Source of the DNA: Kosmotogaceae bacterium
Lineage (GTDB): Bacteria; Thermotogota; Thermotogae; Petrotogales; Kosmotogaceae
DNA: 7,075 nucleotides
Direction of reading: 5' to 3'
Assembly (NCBI GenBank): GCA_003444085.1
Contig: DLVL01000134.1
Location: 1 to 7,075 of the forward strand
Shown here: piece after piece, positions 1-6,907 of the stretch
How positions within the stretch are numbered: the stretch's first letter is position 1
Layout of the letters: each line of letters starts with the position of its first letter
Translations under genes and position numbers: made by a program
Notes under the pieces: model-generated
Databases searched by the model: none
Told to the model about the DNA's origin: nothing
What the model saw: only the letters and a program-made list of their open reading frames with translations

Positions 1-217
1 TCATATTTGGGGGGTCAGACCGCCTTATCGTCCCTTCCATCTCTTGCGTTCTGAAGAGCAAAGAAGGAAGAGATGGGACTATCCCTCTGAGAAGCTTCAT
101 AATACCGCGGCGTGCAGATTCGCTTGTTTCAAGCACATATGCCAAAGCGTCAGTAGCTACGTCTTCATTCACACGCGAAAATCGCTTCTGGATAATGTAG
201 CTGAATATCGTCTTCAT
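1..217 (-). CDS. N-terminal part of an unidentified protein, possibly of a PD-(D/E)XK-like family (runs off the left edge)
   Basis: Reading leftward from an ATG at 217-215, the minus strand stays open for 72 codons to the window edge. The start is well supported: AGGAGG lies at 230-225 with a 7-nt spacer, and an alternative ATG 5 nt upstream meets a stop at its third codon. The peptide starts MKTIFSYIIQKRFSRVNEDV and continues with ATDALAYVLE, a SARRGIMKLLRGI helix and LLFRTQEMEGTIR. The pattern of an 'NEDVATDAL' helix followed by 'FRTQ...G.IR' resembles, from memory, the N-terminus of uncharacterised defence-associated proteins in which 'RPD.xG' starts a PD-(D/E)XK nuclease fold. In this copy the expected RPD is replaced by RRSDPPNM at residues 65-72, where the DNA becomes the G-rich palindromic stretch at 7-21. 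The gene may therefore be disrupted there, or simply divergent. It is a real gene start with high confidence, but the function is only a guess. Confidence 0.7.
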   Translation of the reverse strand, partial: MKTIFSYIIQKRFSRVNEDVATDALAYVLETSESARRGIMKLLRGIVPSLPSLLFRTQEMEGTIRRSDPPNM

Positions 218-287
218 ATCATCGCCTCCTGTCAACTGCTCCTTAACCCACAACTGCTTCTGATTCAAGGTTTTCCTGACACACTCT

Positions 288-316
288 AGTCTAGGCGGTT
301 GTGCTACTGAAAACAA
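288..316 (-). promoter_or_regulatory. Candidate sigma-70-type promoter for the left-edge minus-strand gene
   Basis: On the minus strand, TTGTTT (316-311) and TAGACT (293-288) are separated by exactly 17 bp. The -10 box is about 70 nt upstream of the start codon at 217. Each hexamer matches the consensus only partly, so this is a weak prediction. The gene could instead be read through from the nuclease-like gene that ends at 373, since no terminator is obvious in the 155-bp gap. Confidence 0.25.
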
Positions 317-372
317 GCGCCAATTTCCCCCATATGCCACAACTCATTTCAACGTCCAAGCCGCATACTCAT

Positions 373-1551
373 CTATTCTTTGTTGATCTGATCCTCTGAC
401 TCGTCTAGGTTCTCAACCTCAGTGCCATTAACATCTTCTTCAGCCACTATCTTCCGTAATTCAGTAATATAGGGACGAATTGATTTCTCAAGTCGAATCA
501 TCGTATCTATCATCCAGTCCTGAATCTTCGGCCAATCCTCGCGATCGTTGCGATAACCACCTATTGACTCATCTATGGTCAGATACGACTTCTTCAGGTC
601 ATCACATCTCTTCCACTGTATTGGCCCACCAAAAGTCTTCTCCACTTTCTCTCTACGTTCATGAAGCCAATCGAATCTAACCTTGTTTGAAGTTTTTTCG
701 CCTTCAAAACAGAATTGAACAGAAGAGCTACTCTTACGGATGGAAAAAGTATAGTGCACACTGCTGATTCCGCATCCAGTGGCAATCCAACTGTCAGATG
801 ATGCTGAGACATTTGAGAATAACTTGGATCTGGATGACATGCGCTCTAACAGACCTTCCCAGAATTTCCGTCGGAGGACTCTGCGGCCTTCTTCTTCTGC
901 CCGATCCTGGCGCTCCTTCACTGCCTTTTCTCTGATCCTTATAATGTAATCTTCTGCCTCGGGAAGAGGTATGACTTGCTGGATATCAACGTATATGCGT
1001 TCTTCATCTTTGTATGGACGCAATCGTACGCAGCGTATGTCAAGATCTCTCTGATTGAGCCACATCACAGAAGTTGTTAATTCTCTCGTGAATTCTGCAG
1101 CAACAAGGACAATGCGAACATTCTGAGCGAATCTCTCCTCATCTGGCTCGTTCCACTCGAGAAACTCGAGTAGACTTTCAGATGCATTGATTTCTTTCTG
1201 GCAAGCCCTTAAATAGTCTTGATAAACTTCAACAGCCTTTTCGAAGGTCATGGCAGAAACCATTGCAGCATAACGTATGGCTTGCAACTCAGCATGCCCT
1301 GGATCTTTTGTTCGCTTGAGTTCTATCACCACGAGGTTTGCATCTTTGTCGACTCCAAGAAGGTCTATTTCACGTCTAGAATCTTCCCATTGATGAAAGC
1401 CTTCAGAGATTATCAGAGTGTCGGGACTGACAGTTTCTATGCGATCCTTGAGAAGTCTCTGCAGATCGTCGCGCTCCTTAATCCCGGCCTCTTCAAAAGA
1501 AGTCTGCCGAAGCAGGAAAATCATCTCTCTTCTAATCTCATAAACGGGCAT
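373..1551 (-). CDS. PD-(D/E)XK (NucS/RecB-like) nuclease-domain protein with a DUF4268-like C-terminus, 392 aa
   Basis: A complete 392-codon gene with a TAG stop. The ATG at 1551 is chosen because AGGAGG lies at 1565-1560 with an 8-nt spacer; a start 11 codons upstream would include the ribosome binding site in the coding sequence. Residues 1-120 show the pattern of a PD-(D/E)XK nuclease fold: E50 in ISEGFHQW, D63 in REIDLLG, E77-x-K79 in VVIELKR, and Q90 in AELQAIRYAAM. All the presumed metal-binding residues are present, so it should be active. A middle helical charged segment (about 200-235, EKAVKERQDRAEEEGRRVLR) leads into a C-terminal region (about 230-365, starting KFWEGLLERM) that resembles DUF4268. 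The acidic tail is probably disordered. Family members are mostly uncharacterised, occur in defence islands and mobile DNA, and are presumed DNA-binding or DNA-cleaving. The gene is divergent from the BREX operon, so it is separately transcribed. The fold assignment is confident; substrate and role are unknown. Confidence 0.85.
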   Translation of the reverse strand: MPVYEIRREMIFLLRQTSFEEAGIKERDDLQRLLKDRIETVSPDTLIISEGFHQWEDSRREIDLLGVDKDANLVVIELKRTKDPGHAELQAIRYAAMVSAMTFEKAVEVYQDYLRACQKEINASESLLEFLEWNEPDEERFAQNVRIVLVAAEFTRELTTSVMWLNQRDLDIRCVRLRPYKDEERIYVDIQQVIPLPEAEDYIIRIREKAVKERQDRAEEEGRRVLRRKFWEGLLERMSSRSKLFSNVSASSDSWIATGCGISSVHYTFSIRKSSSSVQFCFEGEKTSNKVRFDWLHERREKVEKTFGGPIQWKRCDDLKKSYLTIDESIGGYRNDREDWPKIQDWMIDTMIRLEKSIRPYITELRKIVAEEDVNGTEVENLDESEDQINKE

Positions 1552-1648
1552 TATCACTGCCTCCTTTATCAAGTATCCAAGCACAAAAAGGGTGAAAACA
1601 GCGTCCGTTTAGAAAGACAAGAAGTAGCTTGAGGCGATATACGGTTTC

Positions 1649-1678
1649 ATCATACCCAAAACCCTGCTTCATAATCAA
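1649..1678 (-). promoter_or_regulatory. Candidate promoter for the nuclease-like gene
   Basis: On the minus strand TTGATT (1678-1673) and TATGAT (1654-1649) are spaced by 18 bp. The -10 matches TATAAT at five of six positions and the -35 matches TTGACA at four of six. The predicted transcript would have a leader of about 90 nt before the ATG at 1551. It is the best minus-strand match I found in the divergent gap, but it is a by-eye prediction. Confidence 0.35.
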
Positions 1679-1714
1679 CATTGTCTTAATAGGAGCTAAC
1701 AAGAACAGGGGGAA

Positions 1715-1760
1715 TCTCATGGTTCGCTGCTCCGGTTCTCCGAGTGAAGGCAGCATGAGA
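1715..1760. repeat. Imperfect inverted repeat (hairpin) in the divergent gap
   Basis: TCTCATG at 1715-1721 is exactly complementary to CATGAGA at 1754-1760. Inside it CTGC (1727-1730) pairs with GCAG (1750-1753), leaving a 5-nt bulge on the left side only. The apical 19 nt can form a small further CGG/CCG stem. The total stem is 11 bp with one asymmetric bulge. No T-run follows on either strand, so it is not a typical intrinsic terminator. It could be a structured RNA leader, a protein binding site or a dispersed intergenic repeat. Confidence 0.55.
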
Positions 1761-1771
1761 AGTGTAAAGGT

Positions 1772-1787
1772 CTCCGATTTCGCGGAG
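1772..1787. repeat. Small GC-rich hairpin
   Basis: CTCCG (1772-1776) and CGGAG (1783-1787) form a 5-bp stem around a 6-nt loop, which a flanking T-G wobble pair can extend. It lies 12 nt after the larger inverted repeat, so both may belong to one structured element. A 5-bp stem alone is weak evidence. Confidence 0.3.
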
Positions 1788-2024
1788 GAAAGGCAAAGCC
1801 AGTGTTTGAACGATTACTGTAGATGCCTATCAAGTTTTGATCCATACTGAAACAGTGATAGAATCATACAGGGGAAGTAAGGTTGTAGAGGTTGCATTTC
1901 ATAAAGCAACTCGTTTTACCAAGTTGGAATATCAAGACTTCGTACTAATCGTTCACCAGCAGACCTCTCTGAAGTATCCAGCTTCCCTATACAGATACAG
2001 GAATTGCATGTGTTCAAATCTTGA

Positions 2025-2072
2025 TGTGTCACAAAGGTATCTGGTTATTTGGGAACGCAGCAGTGTGACACA
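2025..2072. promoter_or_regulatory. Paired TGTG-N-CACA palindromes, candidate operator upstream of brxA
   Basis: TGTGTCACA (2025-2033) and TGTGACACA (2064-2072) are each odd palindromes around a central base, and are exact reverse complements of one another. Their centres are 39 bp apart and the second ends 45 nt before the brxA start. An outer inverted repeat, TTGATGT (2021-2027) with ACATCAA (2089-2095), brackets them. Two identical symmetric sites in front of an operon are what a dimeric repressor or activator binding site looks like. Alternatively the transcript could fold into a long-range stem. No regulator gene is visible in this window; BREX operons elsewhere are sometimes controlled by a WYL-type repressor such as BrxR, whose sites are different in detail. 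Confidence 0.45.
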
Positions 2073-2078
2073 GACAAT
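2049..2078 (+). promoter_or_regulatory. Weak candidate promoter for the brx operon
   Basis: TTGGGA (2049-2054) and GACAAT (2073-2078) each match the sigma-70 consensus at four of six positions, with an 18-bp spacer. The second TGTG-N-CACA palindrome would fill the spacer, which is a classic position for repression. An alternative is TTGATG (2021-2026) with GTTATT (2044-2049), spaced 17 bp. Neither is strong, so the exact promoter is uncertain. Confidence 0.2.
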
Positions 2079-2117
2079 GTGTTTTTGTACATCAAACTCT
2101 TGAGAAGGAGCTAGAGA

Positions 2118-2876
2118 ATGAGAAAGACGATCAAGACAGACATCAACAAGGCTTTTGATCACGTTAAACACGTTCAGGCGATTATGACGCTTGTGGAACA
2201 AGGATTATCCAGAAGAGAGATCTCAAGGCAAATTGAAGAAGAAAACCTGCTGTCAATAGATTCGCCAACCGCTCGGCAGACAATCAAGAACAGTCTATTT
2301 CGACATTATATTGAGCCGTTTGACGTTAAAACACTCAAGACGCTTTCAAAGATCTTCATTTCTGAAAAGCTACCTCTTCAAGTTAAGAGAGAGCTTCTTT
2401 TCGTTTTTATGTGCGAAACAGATGATTTAGCGAAGATTCTGACTCTTGATATCCTCTATCCTGCTTATGCGAACGGAGAGGGAAGCATCTCTCGGAGGGA
2501 CATGGCTGATTTCGTCTCGAAAAAGACAGGTTATGCAGATCTGACAGTCAGCAAGTGCGTGGGAGGTTATCTTACTCTCACGAACCGCATAGGAATAACA
2601 AGCCTAGATAACTCAACAATCAGACTCAATTTCTTCCAAGCCAAGAAGGAAACGTTCACGATCTTGCTCTTCTTGCTTTTTCAGAAAAAGATGACGCCAG
2701 CGAAGATCGTTCGCGCGGAGACGTTTCGCTTCCTTCTGCTTGATGAACTGGCAATCGTAAGACATCTACAGAGCTTGGCGTCACAAGGCCTTGTAGATTT
2801 TGCCATGGCTGGCGGTGTTATCCGGCTCGAACCAAAGATCGAGTTTGAGGGGGTGCCAGATGTCCTTAAGCTCTGA
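2118..2876 (+). CDS. brxA: BREX protein BrxA (DUF1819 family), 252 aa
   Basis: First gene of the BREX operon. The ATG follows AAGGAG (2105-2110) with a 7-nt spacer. BrxA proteins are small all-helical DNA-binding proteins with winged-helix-like folds; they are needed for defence in some BREX types but have no known enzymatic activity. Seen here are an N-terminal helical segment with the family's 'L...GLS..EI...I.EENLL' pattern (about 20-45), a following 'SPTARQTIKNSLFRHYI' segment (49-65) like the family's 's..T.....l..R', and a long helical middle. A C-terminal winged-helix-like part runs from about 175 to 240 (FTILLFLLFQ, LDELAIVRHLQSLASQGLVDF). At 252 residues it is longer than the roughly 200 usual for the family. 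The identification relies on this pattern and on the brxB and brxC genes directly downstream. Its stop overlaps the brxB start by 17 bp, so the two are translationally linked. Confidence 0.8.
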   Translation: MRKTIKTDINKAFDHVKHVQAIMTLVEQGLSRREISRQIEEENLLSIDSPTARQTIKNSLFRHYIEPFDVKTLKTLSKIFISEKLPLQVKRELLFVFMCETDDLAKILTLDILYPAYANGEGSISRRDMADFVSKKTGYADLTVSKCVGGYLTLTNRIGITSLDNSTIRLNFFQAKKETFTILLFLLFQKKMTPAKIVRAETFRFLLLDELAIVRHLQSLASQGLVDFAMAGGVIRLEPKIEFEGVPDVLKL

Positions 2877-3393
2877 TGCAACACTTGAAGAAAAGATCAC
2901 AGAACTTCAGAAGATTCTACGCGAACCACATTTGATTCCATCCCTTTCTCAGGGTTCTCGCATAGTTCTGCTAACTGTTGAACCAAAGAAAGAAAAAGTC
3001 GCCATGGATAGAATAGAACAACTTTATGAAGGCCGATTCAGTAAAGTGAACGTCGCGAAGGTCTTGGTTGAAGCAGCTGACGACTATGGCCTTGCACAGC
3101 TAAGAGAAGACATGGAATTCTTCGGAGAATCCTTTGTTGAGGAGTTCAGTCAGAAACTGCAACAACGGATTATTACGGAAATACTGAGGGCTTCTGAAGA
3201 AGGGGAATTTGTTGTTGTTCACAGACTCGGCATTCTCAATGGATTGCTAAGACTGAACCCAATAATCGAGCCGCTGGTAACAAGGCTTAAGAAACCGGTG
3301 GTTGTAATTTACCCAGGAACAAGACGCGATGAAGAGCTCTGTTTTCTTGATTCAAGACATACAGCATCTGTATACAGAACAGCGAAAATATAG
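2860..3393 (+). CDS. brxB: BREX protein BrxB-like (short DUF1788-type), 177 aa
   Basis: The start at 2860 is chosen because GAGGGGG (2847-2853) sits 6 nt upstream; an in-frame ATG at 2800 would lie deep in brxA and lacks a ribosome binding site. BrxB is a small BREX core component, thought to bridge other complex members such as PglZ and BrxC. No P-loop is present, which argues against the ATP-binding BrxF of type 3 systems. The C-terminus holds the family-like signature: a hydrophobic strand ending in Y151-P152-G153, acidic and hydrophobic residues, and a terminal Y172-R173 followed by TAKI. This matches the DUF1788 'PlVlFyPG...YRAF' ending. The N-terminal half is charged and divergent, and the protein is somewhat shorter than typical BrxB (about 200 residues). 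The position between brxA and brxC strongly supports the call; the sequence alone would give a weaker one. Confidence 0.72.
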   Translation: MSLSSDATLEEKITELQKILREPHLIPSLSQGSRIVLLTVEPKKEKVAMDRIEQLYEGRFSKVNVAKVLVEAADDYGLAQLREDMEFFGESFVEEFSQKLQQRIITEILRASEEGEFVVVHRLGILNGLLRLNPIIEPLVTRLKKPVVVIYPGTRRDEELCFLDSRHTASVYRTAKI

Positions 3394-3414
3394 GTTCTCA
3401 TAGGAGGGAACGCG

Positions 3415-6400
3415 ATGCCGGTTCTCAAATCAGTTTTTGTGCACGATATCGAACAGGAAACGCCTCTGGTGGTGAAGACCGAGGTCAAAGATACCCAGCA
3501 GATTATGGACGAAATCTCTCAGTATATTGTTACCAGACAGATCGAAAACCATTTGGAAGTGTTTCTTCAGGAGTATCTGAATCCTTCCACAGAAAAGATC
3601 GGATCATGGATATCTGGTTTTTTTGGCTCAGGGAAATCGTACTTTGCCAAGATAATAGGATACCTTCTTAAGAATGAAACCCTTCCCAACGGGCTTACAG
3701 CCAGAGAGCACTTCATGCAACGCCTCGTGGGCTGCGACAAGAGAGACTTCATTAAGGGACAACTTGATGCTCTGGCTAAAGTTCCAACAGAGACCATTAT
3801 TTTTGAAATAGTTGCGGAGAGCTCAATGGGAAACGAAAGAGTATCTCAAGTCCTCTTCAAGAAGCTTATGGAGCACGTTGGTTACTCATCATATCCACGA
3901 ACGGCGGTTATGGAATACGAGATGAGCCGGCAGAACTACCTGCAACCTTTCAAGGACTTTTTGGAAAGACAAGGTGATATATACGATCAGGTAGTGGAAA
4001 ACACCGGTGAATTCAGAAAGCATGCTGAACAATTCCTTGTGCAAGAGCGTGATTTTACACAGGAACAGGCAAGCGAATTTCTGAAAGATGCTGTATCGAA
4101 ATTCAATAGTCTTACCGCTGCTGATTTTGCTCGGCATTGTGTTGACTATGCAAAGAGAGTAAATAAGCGTCTCACTTTCATAGTAGATGAAATGGGTCAG
4201 TATGTAACATCAGAGAAGTCAGATGACAGGATATTGGAGCTTCAGGGCGTGATTCATCAGCTTTCAACACTTGGCAAAGGTGCCGTGAGATTGGTTGTTA
4301 CAGCCCAAGAGAAGCTTGATAATCTTGTTTCAGATCAGTTCGATAAACGTAAACGCGATAAGTTAATTGATCGCTTTGAAGTACGTCTCGATCTCACATC
4401 TGAGAACGTTGATCAAGTAGCAAGAGAGAAACTCCTCTACAAGAAGACAGATTCAAAACCTCTCTTTGAAGAGATATTCAGCAAGAACGAAGGAAATCTC
4501 GCAACAATGTCGAATACAAAGAGCAGCTATCCTTCACTACGATCTGTAGAGAAGTTCATGGAGTATTACCCGTTTTTTGAGTATCATTTCAGAATGCTGC
4601 CCGATCTTATTCAGTCCAGTACGCGAAGTACTTACGCGGCAGCCACTCCGCGACGCTTTGTCTTCATAGTTGATCACATTCTCAAAAGACTCAAGGAAGA
4701 ACAAGTCGGCAGGGTGGTGAATGCAGTGGATCTATTTGACGCTTTGGGCACTGCTTTCTTCGGCTCAGGCATAGTAAGTCAATGCGAGAGTGTAGACAAA
4801 GACTTTCAGGCGACATCGATCAAAGCCTCAGACATAATGAAGACCCTTGAGATTACTCGCAGGCTAGATCACATTAGAGCTGATTACGAAGTAGTTACCA
4901 GATTACTGACAAAGACGGCTGACCAGAAGCAACACGTTCTGCAGAAGGATGTCACGGAGATGATAAAAGCGCTTGAGCGGGGTCGCTATGTGAGTGTTCT
5001 CGATGGCGAAATCAGCATAGTTACAGACGTTGAAAGAGAGCTCATAGAGTTGATCGAGAAACAGACAGTTGCTATGGCAGACATTGACAAAGAAATCGTG
5101 AAGAACCTAAGAGACATAGTTAACCTCAAAGAAGTTAGGCACACAAGCGATGCTCCCTCAATACCTGTCGGTTGGGAGTACAAGACAACAGAGTTCATCA
5201 GTAGACGGGGCGGTATCCGCGTTCAGATTCGCGCCTTTGGTTCAGTAGTTTCAGAGACTCTTGAAGCGGAATCTGTTTCAAAGCATGATACAGTTTATGT
5301 CATTGCAGCACAGCAGAACGCAGTGGAACAAGCCGCAAGAGAAGCTCTCAAACTGGAACAAGCACTGAACGAGTTTCGAAGGATGAGAACAGACCTGCCT
5401 TCTCGAGAAATCATGGACAGATATGGAAAGGTTCTGGAGGAGAGGAAAAGATCCCTTTCAAGCCACATACGATCAGCTCTTGATAAAGGTGTCACTCTCT
5501 ATCATGGAACACAACAGTCACTCCAAGTGAGTCTCGTAGAATCTGTGAAGAGAGTCATTGCTGAGAGTGTAATTCCTTCACTTTACAGCAGTATCACTTC
5601 TTACAGTGCAAGCAGATCTGACGTTGATCATGTGTTGACATTTCAGCAGAAGAAGCTTCACGAGATCCGCAGAGATCCAGACCACGAAGTGTTTGAGCCT
5701 TCAGGAGAACTGATAGACACCCACAAGATTATCTCACCTGTCAGAAGGTTTCTCTCAGAACCAAAAAAGGGATCTGACATCCTTGCGTATTTCTGTGCTC
5801 CTCCGTATGGTTGGGCTGAAACCACGATATGTTATGCCTTGGCCGCCCTCATGCGTTCTGGCAAGCTAGAAGTCAATGGAATTGATGCATACAACGATGA
5901 AAAGGTCCGTAGAGTGCTTACTACTCCATCAGAGCTGAAAGATGCTTCAATTAGGCTTACTGAATCGCTTTCCATAGCAGATAAACAGAAGCTGATAGAT
6001 GTAATAAGACTGATAAACCCAGACAGTTCGATCCATTTGTCTGCAGCAAAGAGCACTATTGCGGAAGAGCTAAAAGTCTCTCTTTCTTCCATGATTGAGC
6101 GCATGAAGAACGTAGAGCAGAGATTCAAAGAAATCGGAGCCGAGTGCGATCTCAAGACGGCTAACATGGTTCGCCTAAGAAACATCTTACAGGGAGCCTA
6201 TTCAGAATCCTTGCAAGACGTTATTGCGTTAACCGCTGAGATCAAAGAAGCTCATGAAAGTCTCCAGCAATCAGAAGAACTGCTCAACAAGAGCTTTAGC
6301 ACATACAGATCTGAGGCATCATTCCTCAACGAGCTAAGAAATGAGATCCAGAAACGGTCTTTCACACCAGATAATGAGGAGATTATCACAAGCCTCGTAT

Positions 6401-6906
6401 CTGAATACGAAAAGATGATCAAAGAACCGCTCGCCTGGGAAAAGCGTATTCACGAAGTTTTTGGAGAAATCAGACAGGAGTACTTCAAACAGTTCAAGAT
6501 CGCCCACTCAAAGCGAAATGAGACTGCCAAAGAGCTTAGCGACTATCTCGAGAATATAGCAGATAAGCAAAACAAACTTGGAGACAAAGCTTCTGAACAA
6601 GATTGGTTCATTAAGGCAAGAAGGAAAGTATCAAAATGCTGTGAAGAGCCCGAGATCGAGTTTTCTACAAGCTGCAAAAACTGTCGTTATAGTCTGAAAG
6701 AATTGCTACTAGAGGAGGGTAATCTCGTAACGCTCTTGTCAGAAACCCAGAGGTATTTCAAAGACTTCATGGCAAAGAAAGACGAACCTGACAATGGAAG
6801 AGAGACAACGCTAACACTTAAGAGCACCATGCGGGTTTCCGATCTGAGAGAAAAGATCTCGAACTTGTCTGACGATACCACAGTTCATCTAAGATTAGAG
6901 GACTAA
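3415..6906 (+). CDS. brxC: BREX system P-loop ATPase BrxC, 1163 aa
   Basis: AGGAGG at 3402-3407, 7 nt before the ATG, sets the start, 21 bp after brxB. BrxC is the large AAA+-like ATPase of BREX, required for defence and part of the complex with BrxB, PglZ and PglX. The N-terminus follows the family closely: a 'VF..DI' start, the VTRQIENHL helix (39-47), then KIGSWISGFFGSGKSYF (61-77). That segment contains Walker A G68-FFGSG-K74-S75. Walker B is LTFIVDEM with D258 and E259. A sensor-1-like strand LVVTAQE (293-299) follows, then an arginine-rich DKLIDRFEVRLDL stretch. A conserved PPYGW motif at 796-800, in 'YFCAPPYGWAETT', marks the second conserved family region. Long helical, probably coiled-coil, stretches lie at about 630-690 and 900-1030. 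Near the end is a cysteine group, C1075, C1076, C1087 and C1090, suggesting a small zinc site. Length and both motifs look intact, with no frameshift. It is co-transcribed with brxAB and the next gene. Confidence 0.95.
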   Translation: MPVLKSVFVHDIEQETPLVVKTEVKDTQQIMDEISQYIVTRQIENHLEVFLQEYLNPSTEKIGSWISGFFGSGKSYFAKIIGYLLKNETLPNGLTAREHFMQRLVGCDKRDFIKGQLDALAKVPTETIIFEIVAESSMGNERVSQVLFKKLMEHVGYSSYPRTAVMEYEMSRQNYLQPFKDFLERQGDIYDQVVENTGEFRKHAEQFLVQERDFTQEQASEFLKDAVSKFNSLTAADFARHCVDYAKRVNKRLTFIVDEMGQYVTSEKSDDRILELQGVIHQLSTLGKGAVRLVVTAQEKLDNLVSDQFDKRKRDKLIDRFEVRLDLTSENVDQVAREKLLYKKTDSKPLFEEIFSKNEGNLATMSNTKSSYPSLRSVEKFMEYYPFFEYHFRMLPDLIQSSTRSTYAAATPRRFVFIVDHILKRLKEEQVGRVVNAVDLFDALGTAFFGSGIVSQCESVDKDFQATSIKASDIMKTLEITRRLDHIRADYEVVTRLLTKTADQKQHVLQKDVTEMIKALERGRYVSVLDGEISIVTDVERELIELIEKQTVAMADIDKEIVKNLRDIVNLKEVRHTSDAPSIPVGWEYKTTEFISRRGGIRVQIRAFGSVVSETLEAESVSKHDTVYVIAAQQNAVEQAAREALKLEQALNEFRRMRTDLPSREIMDRYGKVLEERKRSLSSHIRSALDKGVTLYHGTQQSLQVSLVESVKRVIAESVIPSLYSSITSYSASRSDVDHVLTFQQKKLHEIRRDPDHEVFEPSGELIDTHKIISPVRRFLSEPKKGSDILAYFCAPPYGWAETTICYALAALMRSGKLEVNGIDAYNDEKVRRVLTTPSELKDASIRLTESLSIADKQKLIDVIRLINPDSSIHLSAAKSTIAEELKVSLSSMIERMKNVEQRFKEIGAECDLKTANMVRLRNILQGAYSESLQDVIALTAEIKEAHESLQQSEELLNKSFSTYRSEASFLNELRNEIQKRSFTPDNEEIITSLVSEYEKMIKEPLAWEKRIHEVFGEIRQEYFKQFKIAHSKRNETAKELSDYLENIADKQNKLGDKASEQDWFIKARRKVSKCCEEPEIEFSTSCKNCRYSLKELLLEEGNLVTLLSETQRYFKDFMAKKDEPDNGRETTLTLKSTMRVSDLREKISNLSDDTTVHLRLED

Positions 6907-6907
6907 C

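Larger units (their letters stand above)
1552..2117. other. 566-bp divergent intergenic region without a convincing gene
   Basis: This gap separates the minus-strand nuclease-like gene from the plus-strand brxA operon. Short open frames cross it (plus 1629-1850, plus 1837-2103 from a TTG, minus 1756-1538), but none has a ribosome binding site, recognisable motifs or a plausible protein composition. What can be seen is a promoter candidate facing left, two hairpin-forming repeats at 1715-1788, and a pair of palindromes at 2025-2072 facing brxA. No tRNA-like or known riboswitch pattern was recognised. The length is unusual for otherwise compact DNA and may reflect decayed genes, an unrecognised RNA or a regulatory region. 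Confidence 0.6.

Noticed and set aside
35..78. Inverted repeat CCATCTCTT (37-45) and AAGAGATGG (68-76)
   Set aside because: A 9-bp stem with a 22-nt loop entirely inside the coding part of the left-edge gene, with no T-run; probably chance in a CTT/AAG-rich coding stretch.
44..289. Plus-strand open frame of 81 codons
   Set aside because: It lies antisense to the supported minus-strand gene that starts at 217, has no ribosome binding site and has an unlikely composition.
1538..1756. Minus-strand open frame of 72 codons overlapping the nuclease-like gene start
   Set aside because: It starts within the hairpin repeat, has no good ribosome binding site, and its end overlaps the well-supported start at 1551 in another frame.
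1680..1830. Possible riboswitch in the divergent gap
   Set aside because: A few short words recall cobalamin or c-di-GMP aptamers, but the order of conserved elements and the stems do not fit, and no fitting downstream gene follows.
1629..1850. Plus-strand open frame of 73 codons in the divergent gap
   Set aside because: No ribosome binding site or motif; it runs through both hairpins, so it is probably a chance frame.
1837..2103. Plus-strand open frame of 88 codons ending just before brxA
   Set aside because: It begins with TTG without a ribosome binding site, crosses the paired palindromes, and shows no recognisable motif or coding character.
3394..3414. Separate promoter or terminator between brxB and brxC
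   Set aside because: The 21-bp gap holds only the brxC ribosome binding site; no hairpin or promoter boxes are visible.
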